This document shows positions 21,571 to 34,598 of a DNA stretch of 64,000 nucleotides, in pieces. How positions within the stretch are numbered: the stretch's first letter is position 1; each line of letters begins with the position of its first letter. The stretch comes from Agrostemma githago (lineage: Eukaryota > Streptophyta > Magnoliopsida > Caryophyllales > Caryophyllaceae): positions 13,783,873-13,847,872 of the forward strand of contig OY288257.1 in assembly GCA_958450325.1 (NCBI GenBank), given 5' to 3'. A program made the translations under genes and the position numbers. A model generated the notes under the pieces. It was not told where the DNA came from. It searched no databases and saw nothing but the letters and a program-made list of their open reading frames with translations.

Positions 21571-22517
21571 AATTATTTATTCGGGTAATAATTGTATTTA
21601 TATGCATGCTATCTATTAAAGTTAAGCCCAAATATAAATGAGCAATATCACAATAGAATATGGGAAGCAGACACACAGCTTTGTCTCTCATGAGCTTGTA
21701 TCACAATAGAATATGGGAAGCAGACATCATTAAAAGAAGTATTCAATGAGCTGTAACAATAAATGAGCAAGTTTACTGTCAGGTCTGCCACCTGTCTCTC
21801 ATGCACAAAGAAGTTTTTTTAAAACAAAAAAAAATATATGGGGGGGGGGGGGGGAAGGAAAAGACGCAACGACCACTATACATATTTCAATTATCTTTTT
21901 AAACTTTTGGGTCTGTTTTTTTTCTCGTATTAACATAGGACTATATATATGTGTAACTTTCTGGTAATAAGAAAATTTATCAGTCAAAACTTTTTCCCTA
22001 CTTAGTTAAATTATTATCAAAGTAATTTTTCAGTTAAAATGACAAGACTTAAATTTCTGATAGACGTAAATTGTAACTTGTACGTAACTCTTTAATTTAT
22101 TATACACCAATTATTAACAGTTATTTAGACCACTGTAAAAGAATTTGAATTTTACCATTTTAATTCAACTTTCCCCCTGTCTTACTAATAATAAAATACC
22201 AAATTTAATTTTTCTCAAAAAATAAATAAATATGAATTCCACTATAATTGAACGAGATCACTTATCTCTTTCATTGTCAATCAAAGAGTTCTTTATAATA
22301 TTAAAGTTATATATAGTTTTAATTATGGCTCTTGTAGTATTATTAGTAGCTGTATTCATGTTTTTTGTAAGTCAATGTAATTGTTCGTTTAAATTGATAT
22401 ATGTATGTATGTATATGAATTAGTATGAGCTAGAATTTTATAAGATAAAATAAAATAATAAAAATATGGCGCCTAGTATTAATTTTATTTTCTTTAATTC
22501 TGTTTTATTTTTTATTA
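21571..22517. other. Unassigned sequence with a local duplication and a G15 run
   Basis: The word atcacaatagaatatgggaa occurs near 21648 and 21700. Fifteen consecutive G lie at 21840-21854. No gene was recognised. Confidence 0.6.
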
Positions 22518-22577
22518 GGAATCGAACCCCTAATCTTTTGAGATCAGAAGTCTTGGACCACTGCGGCTTGCCATTCC
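22518..22577 (-). repeat. tRNA-derived sequence (SINE head or tRNA relic)
   Basis: On the minus strand, cagtggtccaag resembles a polymerase III A box and, about 25 bases later, GGTTCGATTCC is a perfect B box (22518-22528). The cloverleaf is incomplete and the tail is AT-rich. This suggests a SINE or decayed tRNA, not a working tRNA gene. Confidence 0.4.
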
Positions 22578-22662
22578 ACTTGATTCATTATGTAAATTAA
22601 ATTCATATATTGTTTAAATTTATTATTATGATTAACTGAATGTTAAATTGTTAATCAGAAAA

Positions 22663-25600
22663 ATGGCACATGTGGCAAAACGAGACTTTGATATCCTTGA
22701 TAACAATGGCACAAAATACCTCGAGTGGAGGGTGGATGCCAGAGCTAATCTGAAAGCTAAAGGCATAGAACACACAATTTTAGCGGATGAAGTCTCAAAT
22801 CCGCAAGAACAGGCAAAAGCTATTTTGTTCTTAAGCCATCACTTGCATGACATTTTAAAATCTGAAAATTTATTTGTGGAAGATCCCAAAGAGTTGTGGG
22901 ATAATCTCTGTCAAAGGTTTGAAAGCCTGGAGAGAATCATTGGGCCAAAGGCTCAATATGACTGGATGAACCTAAGGTTCCAAGATTTCACTTCGGTTAG
23001 TGATTACGATTCGGCAATACTTCGTATAACCTCACAATTAAGGTTATGCGGGCAAATAACCACTGACGCTGCCATGATAGAGAAAACTCTATCAACAATG
23101 CATTCCGATAATGCAGTTTTACAAGAACTGTATCGTGAAAGGCAATATAATCGATATTCTGATTTAATAGCCATTTTAAGAATGGCTGAGGCTAATATGA
23201 AGGTTATGTTTTATAACCATAACAAAAGGCCAGCAGGGACAGTTGCTCCCCAAGAAACATATGCAGTGAGACATGGGAAATCATATGAGAATTTCAAAAG
23301 GGGAAACTCCTTTCAAAAGGGAAACATTTTTCATCGAGGAAACAATTTTAATAAGGGAAATAATTTTCAAAGGAGAAATAATTTTCAGAAAGGAAGTACC
23401 TCTTACAAAGGGAAGAGGAATTGACACCTGAAATTCGGACCCCGGAATCCTATTCGCAGGGGAAAAGGAAAACTTGGGCCAAATAAGGATAAGTCAAACC
23501 AAACCATATGTTTCAAATGTGGTATTAGTGGACACTGGGCAAAAGAGTGTCGCACTGCGAAACACTTGGTTGATTTGTATACAAATTCCCAAAAGGGGAA
23601 AGGAAAGGGAATTGAGACAAACTTTGTTGAGGAAAGTTCTCCTATTCCCAAACTTGATGTATCGGATTATCTTTTCGATGACATCGATACTCTCTGTGGG
23701 CCTTCAGCGTAGTCTGTTATAAACCAAACTATGTTACAATAATCATTGTATAATACTTCGTTTTCCCTTATGTTTGTATATATTATGTAACATATCACGC
23801 ATCTAATTATAATAAAAGCGAATTATCTTTTCTGTCTAATTTATTCCTATTTATTTAAAATTGAAGATATAGAAAATCAGAACGGCAATGCAGAACAATG
23901 TCTGATTGATAGTGCCACAACACATAGCATTCTGAACAATAAAGCTTATTTTACTCAATTAATGTCTATTAAGGCTAATGTTACCACTATTGGTGGTGTT
24001 ATAACATTCATTGAGGGTTCAGGAAAGGCTTGTATAGTGCTCCCAAAAGGAACACAAGTCATAATACATGACACACTCTATTCAAGTAGAAGTCATAGAA
24101 ACTTGTTGAGTTTCAAAGACTTGAGAAAAAATGGTTATCATATAGAAACCAATGATTCAAATGATAAGGAGTACATGTATCTTACCACAATTGAAAGTGG
24201 CAAGAAAAATATACTTGAAAAAATGTCAAGTTACTCTGGACTATACTATACTTTTATACGTCCATTTGAAACTAATTTGGTGTCTAAGAATAAAATAGAC
24301 GACCAAGAGCTTAATTCCTTATGGCATGACCGGTTGGGTCATCCAGGAACAAATATGATGATAAAAATTATCAAAAGCTCAACTGGACATCCTTTAACAA
24401 AAGTTAAAGTTTCACGATTTAAGGAACAATCTTGTACGGCTTGTTCACTTGGTAAACTGATTATCAGGCCTTCCAAAGGTAAAATCGAAACTGAATCTCC
24501 TATGTTCCTAGAAAGAATTCAAGGAGATATTTGTGGACCAATTAACCCACAATGTGGACCATTCAGATACTTTATGGTGCTAATTGATGCATCAACCCGA
24601 TGGTCTCATATTAGTTTATTGTCCACAAGGAATGTTGCCTTTGCCAAGTTATTGGCACAAATCATTTGATTAAGAGCGCATTTTCCTGATCATATAATAA
24701 AGAAAATCAGGCTTGATAATGCCAGTGAGTTCACATCTAAGATATTCAATGACTATTGTATGTCACTTGGAATAGATGTAGAACATTCAGTTATTCATGT
24801 ACACACACAAAATGAGCTTGCAGAAGCATTAATAAAAAGATTACAATGGGTTGCAAGGCCATTGCTAATGAAATGTAAGCTCCCATGCATCTTCTGCTTG
24901 GGGACATGCTGTTTTGCATGCAGCAAATTCGTATTTATATGAAACACTCGATGCTGAAATATATATGCGAGTTTCGGATGGAATAAAGCTACCAATCTCT
25001 CACAGCTCATAAGATATTTATAGTATGAAATTGAAGGAATCTTTGTATGGATTAAAACAATCAGGGCGGATGTGGTATAATCGCCTCAAGGAATACCTTC
25101 TCCAGGAAGGATATATTAATGATCCAATCAGTCCATGCGTTTTTATAAAACATTTTGGGAAAGGATTCGCAATAATTGCAGTATATGTTGATGATTTAAA
25201 TATCATTGGAACAAATGAAGAACTCGAAATTACCGCAAAATACTTGATGAAAGAATTTGAAATGAAAGATCTTGGAAAAACCAAGTATTGCATTGGTCAA
25301 CAAATTGAACATCTAAAGGATGGCATACTTGTTCATCAAACAACATATACTAAAAGGGTTATACATCGATTCAACATGAGTAAATCATATCCGGTAAAAT
25401 CGCCAATGGTGGTTCATAATCTTGATGTGAAGAAAGATGAATTTCATCCTCGTGAAGAAAATGAGAAAGTTCTTGGACCAGAAGTACCGTATCTCAGTGC
25501 AATTGGTGCATTAATGTATTTGGCAAATAATACAAGACATGATATAGTATTTTCGGTCAATCTTCTAGCAAGACATAGTGCAACACCGACAAGAAGACAT

Positions 25601-26200
25601 TGGAATGGTGTAAAGCATCTGTTACGTTATCTCCAAGGAACACAAGACCTTAGATTGTTTTACCAAAGAAAGGAAGATGCAACTCTTATTGGTTATGCCG
25701 ATGCAGGATATTTTTCCGATCCGCATAAAGCAAAATCACAAAGTGGGTATGTATTCACTTATGGGAATACACCCATATCATGGAAATCTACCAAACAAAC
25801 TTTAACTGCGACGTCGTCAAATTATGCTGAATTAATCGCTCTCTATGAAGCTGCTCGTGAATGTATATGGTTAAGGTCGATGATACATCATATTCAAACA
25901 GAATGTGGATTAAGGACCATAATTGATCAACCTACCATTATATATGAAGATAATGCAGCTTGCATTCATCAAATGAAAGAGGGCTACATCAAAGGAGATA
26001 AAACCAAACATATATCACCAAAATTCTTCTTTACGCAATGAACTTCAAAAGGAAGGAGTAATTGACGTTTAACGAATTCCATCAAAATGCAACTTAGCAG
26101 ATCGTTTTACAAAATCACTCCCATCAACAACATTCCAAGAATTGGTGAAAAATATCGGAATATGTCACCTTCGAGACAAATGTTGAAGAAAATTTATACT
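22663..26200 (+). pseudogene. Copia gag-pol relic
   Basis: Gag starts at ATG 22663 (MAHVAKRDFD) and runs to a TGA at 23422. A CCHC knuckle (CFKCGISGHWAKEC) follows near 23513 in a shifted frame. A protease-like DSATTHSIL lies near 23908, the pre-integrase motif WHDRLGHPG near 24322 and the integrase start near 24520. About 24840-25020 is a large deletion that removes the end of integrase and the start of reverse transcriptase. RT resumes at 25025 (LYGLKQSGRMWY, YVDDLNIIG) and RNase H follows (GYADAGYFSD, SSNYAELIA). The tail after 26041 continues in other frames (ITPINNI... region). Several stops and frameshifts make it non-functional. Confidence 0.88.
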
Positions 26201-26321
26201 ACTGCACTCTTTTCCTTGGTTAGGTTTTCTCATACTGAGTTTTTTCTAAACAAGGTTTTTAATGAGGCAGTTTGTATATACATAGTCGTCGTTACATAAG
26301 AAGTGAACATTCAAGGGGGAG

Positions 26322-26557
26322 TGTTGTAATTAAAAGCAATAGGTGAATGTTCACCTATGTAAGAAGATATGTACTGACTCACCCCCTAAACAGTAAAATA
26401 GGGATGAGTAAGCCAAGCTAGGTGAATAGTAAAATTTTAACATATACGGCATTGATGAGATTTACAGCTGCAAAAGTTATCTCAATTAAGCAGCTATAAA
26501 TTGTTGTATAAATAAGATATTTATCTCAATAAAATTTTACACAGATCCACAACAACA
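26322..26557 (+). repeat. 3' LTR of copia A0
   Basis: Starts TGTTGTAATTAAAAG right after the PPT and ends near CCACAACAACA, giving TGTTGT/ACAACA ends and about 236 bp. The end is placed by this symmetry because no partner LTR exists. Confidence 0.6.
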
Positions 26558-27783
26558 AAAAAACTACCAGTTTCTAATCAATATTTCTGAGCTAAAGCAA
26601 TATAATCTTAATACTTTCTATTTATAAAAAGTAGAAAAATTCCTACGTAGTGTAAGTCACAAAGTAGGAGTAAGTAGTCATAGACTATGACCATGTGAGC
26701 TCAATTTATGACACATAAGTTAGTAATTCAGGGACTCCTTACAACACTACACGTGATTCACTAATAAATTAAGGACTGGAGTGATTCGTTCCAACCCATT
26801 TTTAATACAAACGTATTTCTTTCTTCAAAAGTTGAAATATGAGATTACAAAATTAAAATAACGGGAACCGTAAAATTTATTTCCGAAACGAAATTTGTGA
26901 GACGGGGTCTAAAACAGACGATATATATAGTATTATGAGACAATAGTTAAAATTAATTAAATCATATATAAATATATAATTGAAGATTTTTTCGAGCGTC
27001 GTGAGAGAATCCAACTTTTTTAAAACACTAAAATCTAAATATTATAAATATTAAAAGTAATATTTTTATCTTAATAGAATTAGATCTATTTTCAATTTTA
27101 TACTAATACAATTTAAATATTATAAATATTAAAAATTAGATTTATTTTAATTTCAGTATAGTATACTTGAAATTAAAAAAAAAAAATATGTAAAAATCTT
27201 TACAACAAAAAAATTATCGTAAAAACATTTATAAAAATGATATAATTAGATTTATGATGAAAAATGCTATTCTTGTAGTATATATATAACTTTCATATCG
27301 CTCGAAAAGGACGATGTGTTTTTTCGTACAATAGTCATAAATCTAATACAGAATGCATATATAAACAGTAAAAAATTTACACATCGAAAAATTATAATAT
27401 ATGATGAGATTTTTTTATTAATTATAAAAAAGAGTATCATTATTCATTGGTTATCAATCAAAAATCTTGAGTATATTTTAAAAAAAATTCTGAACTACTC
27501 CAATAATATATCTTGAGTATATAATTTATTTAAATAACTTTATACATGTCGAGTCGGGATACGGGTCGGTTCAAATATGGGTCGGGTTATACTGGTCATG
27601 AGATGTGTTATGGTTAAAATAAAGGTGAAAAATAGGTTTGAAAACCGATTTTTTTACCGCTTTTTAAGTAAAAAAATAATATTTTTAATATTAAGTTTTT
27701 CTTTAATTTAATAGTATTATTTTTATATTATTTAATCATATATAAATACTACTATATTTCAATAAATTTTTAAAATTATTTTA
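26558..27783. other. AT-rich unassigned sequence
   Basis: No gene. Contains the copy of the dispersed repeat shared with 18830-18945 (at 26820-26925). Confidence 0.5.
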
Positions 27784-28000
27784 CACTACTACAATTCTAG
27801 GCTTAAAGGACGGTCCTAATAGAACGCTTGCACAAGAAACCGTTCTCTATAGTTTCCTGCAATTTGGTGCTCTTCGTTGCATTTTCAATAGAATAGTTAG
27901 ATGAAGCAAACGTTCTTTTTTATGATAACGAGAACGGTTGTTCAATATAACCGTCGCCGTTAGTAAAAAAGAACGGTTAAAAACTTTACCCGTTCTGTCA
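27784..28000 (+). mobile_element. CACTA-like terminal fragment
   Basis: Begins CACTACTACAATTC, the typical start of CACTA (En/Spm) elements. The next 200 bp contain repeated AACGGTT/AACCGTTC words in both orientations (near 27838, 27943, 27970), as expected of subterminal transposase-binding repeats. The opposite end was not found, so it is a truncated end or an element interrupted by later insertions. Confidence 0.5.
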
Positions 28001-28451
28001 TATGAGGATCTAGCCGCACCCTCTTCATGCTTATTGTACCCATTTGTCAATATATCTGTCCTTCATTTTTCTTCAACTCACCCAACTCCGTTTGATACCC
28101 TGATAAAATTTGTCGTAATTATTACCTACGGAGTACTTCACACATAAATCTCTCACTCCCCTCTTTTCTAGTTTAATTAAGAGACCAACGACAACAGCCA
28201 CCAATGACGGCCACTAGTTGCCACCGGCTACGAACAATCTCCGGCACCGGCCATGGTGGTGAGGACGGCGACTCCTCTACTTCATCTCTCTCCATTTAAG
28301 GTATAAACCCTAATTTTTTTTATCTTTTAGGTATCATTCCATTCGATTGTATGGATTTGTGTGTTTATTGGTTGAACTTATTTATTTATTTATTGTGTGA
28401 TTATCAATGCTGGAAGTATGATTCATAATCATTTCATGTTTGAGGAATTAA
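28001..28451. other. Possible leader exon of an interrupted gene
   Basis: Holds a pyrimidine-rich stretch and an ATG at 28252 followed by 15 codons and a donor (tttaag|gtataa). No downstream exon could be joined with confidence. It is noted because the following 12.6 kb is inserted DNA and the original locus resumes near 41030. Confidence 0.25.
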
Positions 28452-28595
28452 GCTATGTTCTTTTCAGCTCGTTTCAGACGAGCTCAGCTTCTATCAGCTC
28501 AGCCCAGTTCGGCTCAGCCCAGCTTCAATAAGCTCAGCCCAGCTCTAATATTTTCAGCCCACCTCAAATAATTTCAGCTCTTAAAATAATACTTC

Positions 28596-29062
<467 letters not shown>

Positions 29063-29560
29063 GCATATCGATATTAATGCAAATTTCTTTTCATTAAAAA
29101 AAATAATGATAATATTATTGTTGCTGTTGTTATTTTTATTACTCATATCTCTTAATGTTAATAATAATAATAAGAAATTATTATTATCATCGTCATCGTC
29201 GTTGCCGCCATTATCATCATCATTGTTATTATTATCGTTATTATTATTATTATTATTATTTTATATTTTTTATCATCATCATTATTATAATAATTATTAA
29301 TTTTATTATGCACTCCATATTATTTTGAGGTCTTGAAATAGATATTACATTCAAATATTTACAACTTTGTCTAAATGCCATTACGATTAAGTTACGTTTT
29401 TTTACACCATTTTTGAGTGAAAGGAATATCTTTTATATATGTATATGTACACACACCCTACAATATTTATTATTTGTATTGTATTAAGATTTAAGAATAT
29501 CAAAATTTAAAATTTTGTATATTAGGTAATCAAAGAAATATAACATTTTGTATTGCCAAG

Positions 29561-29980
29561 TGTTAGAGTTAAATGCTTCAAAAGAAGCACATTTTGGTAT
29601 TAACTATCCTACATGGCACATTTAATGCTTCTTTGACTTGTTTATATATGACCCACTAAAATGCCTTACTAGATGTGTACAAGTGGAGACTACGTGTACC
29701 ACACGCACGCGCGCCGAGCCGAGCACGAGCACGCGCCTGGTCGGGCCGGGCTCGGGCTTTGGTAGAGCACCTGCGGCGCACCGCTTGCAGGTATTTGATC
29801 TCCTTATCTCGTTCTCAACCTACACTGGAGTTATGGTTTGATTGTGGAATCCTGGGTAGCAGACGGGGCATAAATCAACTTTAGGACAATGACGTTCTTG
29901 TCGCGACACAACTTCTGTTTATTGTTTCAGATAAGACCTTACCTTCTTTTCTTCCCACTTCTACTACTACTGTGATAACA
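29561..29980 (+). repeat. 5' LTR of copia A
   Basis: 420 bp. It lacks about 290 bp present in the 3' LTR, including the TATA box region, but has a GC-rich insertion near 29720-29745 that the 3' LTR lacks. Confidence 0.93.
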
Positions 29981-29982
29981 AT

Positions 29983-30001
29983 CTAAAGTTGATTTATGCC
30001 C
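29983..30001 (+). promoter_or_regulatory. Primer-binding position complementary to the element's own LTR
   Basis: The 19 bases starting two nucleotides after the LTR (ctaaagttgatttatgccc) are the exact reverse complement of 29866-29884 inside the 5' LTR. The usual copia tRNA-Met match (tggtatcagagc) is absent. See findings. Confidence 0.55.
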
Positions 30002-30012
30002 GTATTTACATC

Positions 30013-33000
30013 ATGGTTGGTAGTCTTGTTAGTGCTGTTGTTTCTACTCATTCTCCTCATGTTATCTCTACTACTGTTGTTCATAATCCGTTCATACCCG
30101 ACATGTCCAGATTAGAACTTTTAATTTTGACGGAAAAAATTATCGTACGTGGTTGGATAAAATGAAATTTTTCTTGAGTCAATTAAGGGTTGTTTATGCT
30201 CTTACTAAATCTGAGGCTCCTGCTAATTCTGGTAGAGATTTTGAGAAGGATAATATTACATGTAGGGGGATGTTACTACATTATATGACGTCTTCTTTTT
30301 ACTAGATTTACAGTAAATTTAAGAAGGCTATTGAAATTTGGGATGCTCTCAAAACCAAGTATGGTTGTGATGATTATGGAACGAAAAAGTATGCTTGCAG
30401 TCGTTGGTTAAATTTCAAGTCAGTCGATTAGAAACCCATTTTAGACCAAGTTCATGAATACGAAAATCTATGTGCAGAGGTAACGGCGGAAGGTATGAAA
30501 ATTTGTGAGGTTTTTCAGGCTAATTGTTTATTAAATAAGCTTCCAGTTTCTTGGGAAAATTATGTCCGTAGTATGAAACACAAACAAAAGGATTTTACTC
30601 TTTTAGATTTAGTGTCTCATATAAAAATTGAATAGCAAAACTGGATTCAGACTCTAGGTAAGCAAGTCGAACACTCTTCTTCCATGGCTAACCTGACCGA
30701 GTCTAAAAATCATTACAAGAGTCAAAAACGGGGTAACAAGTCTTTTAATCAAGTTCATGGGACTAGAAACCAGAATACCTTCAAACAGGATGACAAAGGG
30801 AATTCTAAAGGTGAAGGTAAACGGGAATTTAAGGGAAACTATTTTACATGTGGTAAACCGGGTCACTCAGCTAGATTTTGTCCCGAAGGCTTTTCTCCTG
30901 CTGGTAAACGGAACCCCAATAAATCGCATGTTAATCTTACTGAACAAGATGACGATATTATTGCTGCTGTTGTGTCAGAAGTTAATCTAGTAAGCAATTT
31001 TTCCGAATGGGTTGTTGATATTGGCGCTACAAGGCACATCTGCTCCAATCGGGATGTTTTCACGTACTACTCTCAAGTACCGAGTGGGGAATGCGTATTT
31101 ATGGGGAATTCTAGCACCGTGAAAGTACTTGGTAAAGGGAAAGTCATTTTGAAGCTCACTTCCGGTAAGAGTCTTGAACTAAATAACGTGCTACATGTTC
31201 CTGATATTCGAAGAAATCTTATCTCTGGAGCTTTATTAAACAAAGCAGGTATCAAACTGTCTTTTGAGTCAGATAAACTTGTGCTCACTAGAAATGGAAA
31301 TTTTGTTGGTAAAGGCATTTGTAATGGTAGATTATTTGTATTAGACATAGAAATTATTAATAAGAATTCGTCCGCTTCTGTTTATATTGCTGAGTCTGTT
31401 TCTTTATGGCATGCTAGACTAGGACATGTGAATGTGACCTCCATTAAAAACATGAAAAAGCATGACCTTATTCCTGACTTTAGCGACACAAATTTTGATA
31501 AATGTGAAATATGTGTCGAAGCTAAGCATGCTAAAACACCCTTTAATAAATGTGTGGAACGTTCTACTACGCTTCTTGAGCTAATTCACTCGGACTTAGC
31601 TGAATTTAAGAAAACCACAAGTAGAGGTGGGAAACATTACTATATCACTTTTGTGGATGATTTTTCTCAATACACTAGGGTCTATTTATTAACAACCAAA
31701 GATGAGGTTGAAGAAAAATTCATAGATTTTAAGGCCGAGGTTGAAAATCAATTAGACCTTAAAATAAAATGAGTAAGATCTGACCGGGGAGGTGAATACG
31801 ACGGTAATCCACTTAGTGACTTTTGTAAGACCCATGGGATTATACATGAAAGGAGTGCCCCCTATGCACCCCAACAAAACGGTATTGCCGAACACAAAAA
31901 CCGATCTCTTAAGAATATTATGAATGCAATGTTGTTGAGTTCTGGAATGCCTTCTAATATATGGGGTGAAGCAATTCTTTATGCATGTCATGTTCTGAAT
32001 CGTGTACCTCATAAGAAAACAGGTAAGACTCCTTATGAGCTGTGGAAAGGATACAAGCCCAATCTCAAATACCTCAAATTGTGTGGGTGACTGGCGAAGA
32101 TCGGGATTCCAACGTTTCAAAGGAACAAAATTGGACCTAAAACCGTAGACGGTATTTTTATCGGGCATGCCATGAATAGTGCCGCTTATCGCTTTATTCT
32201 TAAAGATTCGTCCGGTTTTGGGGCCATAAAGGAATCTAGAGATGCAGAATTTTTTGAGCATATTTTCCCAATGAAAACTAACTCTTTGGCTCCTGTTGTT
32301 ACATCGCATCCTTCTCCTCCTGCAGTAGTTCCCGAGGAGCCTCGAAGAAGCAAACGCTCCAGGACCGAAACCAGTTTTGGTCCAGATTTCGTGACCGCTT
32401 TTCTTGTCGAAACGAGTTTAGTTGATGAGTATGTTGTAAATGTTTTTATGCTCAAAATAGATCCTAGAACTTATAAAGAGGCCATGAGTTCCATTGATTC
32501 CAAATAGTGAGATAGAGTCTATTATGAGTAACAACACTTGGGTGTTAACAGATTTACCTAGGGGTTGTAAACCCCTAAGTAATAAGTGGGTATTTAAAAA
32601 GAAACTCAAACCTGATGGCTCAGTTGATAAATTTAAGGCCACACTTGTTGTATGTGGCAATCGTCAAACGAAAGGTTTGGATTTCTTTGATACTTACTCA
32701 CCTGTTAGTAAAGTGTCTACCATTAGAGCTCTAATTGCACTTGCCTCTATACATGATTTAGTCATTCATCAGATGGATGTAAAGACTGCATTTCTAAATG
32801 GCGATCTAGATGAAGAGATCTACATGAAACAACCAGAAGGTTTTTTGGCTCCTGGTCAAGAGAACAAGGTATGCAAGCTCATCAGGTCTTTGTACGGTCT
32901 GAAACAGGCACCAAAGCAATGGTATGACAAATTTGACAAAACTATCAGATCTAATGGTTTCACGGTAAATGATTCTGATGCATGTGTGTATTCTAAATAT

Positions 33001-33984
33001 GATGATTCTGGTTGTGTGATAATATGCTTGTATGTGGATGATATGCTCATATTTGGAACCAACATGCATGTGGTAAACGATACCAAGAATTTTCTAAATT
33101 TGTGTTTTAACATGAAAGACTTAGGGGAGGCCAACGTTATTGTTGGGGTGAAAATCACTAGAACAAAAACAGGATTATGTTTGAGTCATGCTCACTACAC
33201 GGAAAAAATTCTGAGAAAGTTCAATCAGTTTGATAGTTCACCCCTGTCCTCACCCTATAACTCTAATATAGATCTGGCTAAAAACCTCGGGAACAGTGTG
33301 GGACAAGAGGAATATGCCAAGATTATGGGTAGTGTCATGTACCTTATGAATTATACCAAACCTGATATTGCCTACGCAGTAAGCAGACTAAGTAGGTACA
33401 CTCACAACCCCGGACAAGACCATTGGACGGCCCTTATTCATTTGTTGAGATACTTGAGGGGTACTATGGATTGGGGTTTACATTTGGAGAGAATACTTGC
33501 CGTTCTAGAAGTTTATACTGATGCTAATTGGATAGCCGATTCTCCTGATATCTTATCTACTAGTGGTTATGTGTTTACACTTGCTAGTGGTGCTATTTCA
33601 TGGAAATCGTCTAAACAAACTTGCATTGCCAAATCGACAATGGAATCTGAATTTATTGCTCTAGAATTGGCAGGACAGGAAGCAGAGTGGCTTAGAAGTC
33701 TGCAAGCTGACATTCCATTGTGAGGGAAGCCGACTCGATTAGTCTCCATGCATTGTGACAATCAAGCTGCAATTGGGGTAGCTCACAGTCAAATATACAA
33801 TGGGAAAAGGAGACACATATGCCTAAGGCTTGGAATAGTGAGAAACCTGATCAGAGAAAATGTAATCTCAATTGAGTTTGTAAGATCCGAGAGGAACATA
33901 GCGGATCCTTTCACCAAAGGCCTTGGTAGAAAGATGGTGCGGGAGACAGCACGGGAAATGGGTTTAAAGCCTGTAAAGGAGTAA
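30013..33984 (+). pseudogene. Copia A gag-pol
   Basis: Gag (FNFDGKNYRTW near 30130), CCHC knuckle (CGKPGHSARFC near 30850), protease (VVDIGATRHICS near 31013; the usual DTGA or DSGA reads DIGA), pre-integrase (WHARLGHVN near 31409), integrase (SDRGGEYDGN near 31780, APQQNGIAEHKN near 31868), RT (FLNGDLDEEI near 32793, YVDDMLIFG near 33030) and RNase H (TDANWIADS, STMESEFIA). Lesions: a frameshift near 30113, TAG near 30303, 30429 and 30635, TGA at about 31770 and 32088, a frame change near 32505 and TGA at 33721. No intact polyprotein is possible. Confidence 0.92.
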
Positions 33985-34598
33985 ACTGTGATTGATACCC
34001 AACTTAGCTCAGCTAAATGTCAAATGCGGTCAAACGAAGTCACAGTGAACTCGAGTCATAATGTCACAACCATTTCCTTTTGTAACTGTTTTGCGTGACA
34101 TATGTTTTATTTTGAGATTTACTGTCTTGTGTTTTAAGGTTGAGCTTCGGCTCTTAATAATTTCATAGTCCTAAACAGATGGTTTCTGACAGTCAAACCT
34201 GATGAATTTACCTATGTGAATGTGGGGGATTATTGCTCTAAACCCCAAGAGATCCTTAGGCTTTAGGATCTCTAGAGGCATTCATGAATTACCAGAATTC
34301 ATTTGGAGAGCACTTGGGAAGTCCAAGTAAAATACTTACGATATACAGTTGGCGTTCATGATGAGTTCATGGATGGTGCGAATACTAGCCCTGATTTGAG
34401 TACGGTAAGTGCACAACTAACCTTTTACCAAAATCATTAGGAGGTTAAAGGTTTCGATCCACCTCTAAATGATGATTCTAGGTTTTTTTACGCACTGGGT
34501 GTCAGTTAAAGTCCACAAGACACTGAACATCTAAACACTAAATCTCCGTTTGCCAATGATTTCTCCATTTTCTTCTTCTTTTAAATCATGTGGGGGAT

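Larger units (their letters stand above)
22663..26557 (+). mobile_element. Ty1/copia element A0, 5' truncated and internally deleted
   Basis: A copia polyprotein relic (22663-26200) followed by a purine-rich PPT (caagggggag) and a 3' LTR. No matching 5' LTR or primer-binding site is present: coding sequence starts directly after unrelated AT-rich DNA. Confidence 0.85.

Noticed and set aside
21840..21854. G-quadruplex regulatory element
   Set aside because: A single G15 homopolymer with no gene next to it. Its length is also prone to sequencing error.
22518..22577. Functional tRNA gene
   Set aside because: A and B boxes are present but the acceptor stem and cloverleaf cannot be completed.
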